A stretch of DNA of 64,000 nucleotides from Bradyrhizobium sp. WD16 (GTDB lineage Bacteria; Pseudomonadota; Alphaproteobacteria; Rhizobiales; Xanthobacteraceae): positions 5,881,180 to 5,945,179 of the forward strand of contig NZ_CP028908.1 in assembly GCF_024181725.1 (NCBI RefSeq), read 5' to 3'. Both the position numbers and the translations under genes were made by a program. Every line of letters starts with the position of its first letter. Within the stretch, counting starts at the first letter, position 1. Below, piece after piece: positions 62,929-64,000 of the stretch. Under the pieces are notes generated by a model that saw only the letters and a list, made by a program, of their open reading frames with translations, had not been told where the DNA came from and ran no database searches.

Positions 62929-63979
62929 AGCAGGCTCCGAGCGATGTGAATCGAATCAGGATTCCCGAATCGGCTGACATCTGATTCATGATTCCTGCCG
63001 CAGAATGGAGGCGGCTGGAATGGCGCTTTCCGACGATCTTCGCAAACGAGTGGTGGAGGCTGTCGTCTCGGGCGGGCTGTCGCGCAATGCGGCGGCGAAG
63101 CGTTTCGAAGTCAGCATTGCGAGCGCCGTGCGCTGGGTCAAGCAATTCGAGACGACGGGAGAAATGTCGCCGAAGCCGACTGGAGGCGATCGCCGCTCCG
63201 GCCGCATCGAAGCCCATCACGGCTATCTGATGGGTCTGATCCGGCGCACGCCGGACGTCACCCTGCTGGAGATCCAGGAACGTCTGATCAGGAATTGCGG
63301 CGAGCATTTTTCGAGTTCCGTGCTGTGGCGCTTCTTCGACCGTCATGGCGTCACGTTTAAAAAAAGACCGCACACGCCTCGGAGCAGCAGCGGCCGGACG
63401 TCCTGAAGCAACGCCTCGAATGGTTCGAGCGACAGCTCGATCTCGATCCCGAGAAGCTCGTCTTCATCGACGAAACGGGCGCCTCGACCAATTTGGCGCG
63501 CAAAGGCGGGCGTTGCCGGCGTGGGCGGCGGCTGCGCGTCGGCGTGCCGCACGGCCATTACAAGACGGTCACGCTCGTCGCCGGCATCCGCCTTCGCGGG
63601 CTCGTGGCGGCGAAGACCTATGATCGTCCGATCACCGCCGCCCTGTTCGAGGACTGGGTGGAACACTGCCTCGTTCCTACCCTCACGAAAGGCGACGTTG
63701 TCGTCATGGACAATCTGTCCGCCCACAAGGGGCCGCGGGTCAAGGAGTTGATCGAGGCCGCGGGCGCCGAGCTGCTCTACCTCCCGCCCTATAGCCCCGA
63801 CATGAACCCGATCGAGAAGGCGTTTTCCAAGCTGAAAGCGCATTTGCGCAAAATCGCCGAGCGAACTGTCGCCGCCCTGATGCGCGCCCTCGAAACCTGC
63901 GCCGACATCTTCAAGCCCGCCCAATGCGCAAACTACTTCGCCGCATGCGGATATGATCCACCTTGATCGGAGTCTGCTC
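62928..63979 (+). mobile_element. IS630-family insertion sequence, complete
   Basis: A 1052-bp element with inverted ends GAGCAGGCTCCGAGC (from 62928) and GAGCAGACTCCGATC (reverse, ending 63979). It is flanked by a TA duplication (62926-62927 and 63980-63981), the known target of IS630 elements. It lies within the CTAG of a type C palindromic element: the sequence after the right TA (GCATCATTATGATTCTAG) is exactly what follows the type C element at 44342. Confidence 0.9.
63020..63966 (+). CDS. IS630-family transposase, made by -1 frameshift
   Basis: Two overlapping frames encode one transposase. The first (63020-63406) has the HTH part MALSDDLRKRVVEAVVSGGL and NAAAKRFEVSIASAVRWV. The second (about 63361-63966) has the DDE core: VFIDETGAST, VVMDNLSAHKG and YSPDMNPIEKAFSKLK. 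They join by a -1 shift at a run of seven A followed by G (63359-63366), a typical programmed slip site. The joined protein would have about 314 residues, the usual length. The ATG at 63020 is preferred over 63005. Confidence 0.88.
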
Positions 63980-63981
63980 TA

Positions 63982-64000
63982 GCATCATTATGATTCTAGT
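63982..64000. repeat. Continuation of the palindromic array (spacer and start of type D)
   Basis: After the IS630 element the sequence resumes with G, the 13-bp spacer CATCATTATGATT and CTAGT, the first bases of the next element, which is expected to be type D by comparison with 44343-44433. The window ends here. Confidence 0.75.

Overview
This window is high-GC DNA from an alphaproteobacterium, most likely Hyphomicrobiales near Bradyrhizobium, Rhodopseudomonas or Rhodoplanes. That placement is an inference from the kdp-ptsN linkage, the GlgE/TreS cluster, the FecR/type I secretion/CHASE2-cyclase locus, several TRAP and Bug solute-binding proteins and the codon use. No rRNA, tRNA or CRISPR array was seen.

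Layout. 0-5.7 kb: end of a potassium operon (kdpB fragment, kdpC, kdpD, kdpE) followed by ptsN. 5.9-14.4 kb: a minus-strand locus with a large FecR/cadherin-like surface protein, its type I exporter (ABC protein plus HlyD adaptor) and a CHASE2 adenylate cyclase. 14.9-20 kb: a polar amino-acid ABC transporter with a D-amino-acid transaminase and a small secreted protein. 20.6-21.3 kb: an ArsR-type regulator with a SqrR/BigR-like cysteine pair, and a cupin. 21.5-34.7 kb: an alpha-glucan/trehalose block (glk-malQ, divergent from glgE, treS-maltokinase, glgB, glgX) that ends in a treZ/treY deletion fusion. 34.7-40.6 kb: a ThDP enzyme, a TRAP transporter and a MarR regulator. 40.7-42 kb: an intact IS3-family element. 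42-51 kb: mixed accessory genes (TAXI binding protein, XRE regulator, Nudix hydrolase, esterase, Bug protein, Cys-rich protein). 51.2-56.3 kb: rtcB and archease, split by an insert of lower apparent GC carrying an acetyltransferase and a histidine-decarboxylase-like enzyme. 57-62.7 kb: a methyltransferase and an electron-transfer operon with a Cyc2-like outer-membrane cytochrome-porin, a beta-barrel protein and three dihaem c4-type cytochromes. 62.9-64 kb: an IS630-family element.

Two things stand out. First, the window is seeded with short palindromic elements of four sequence families (A, B, C, D) with one shared architecture: CTAG ends, a 9-10 bp outer stem beginning CTAGTGT, a 3-nt one-sided bulge, a family-specific inner stem and a loop of about 20 nt. 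They are joined in pairs by fixed 13-bp spacers into units of 164-167 bp. Four genes end on a TAG stop supplied by an element's CTAG, and the IS630 element sits in such a CTAG. Second, the Cyc2-like/c4 operon resembles iron-oxidation electron conduits and is a candidate extracellular electron-uptake system.
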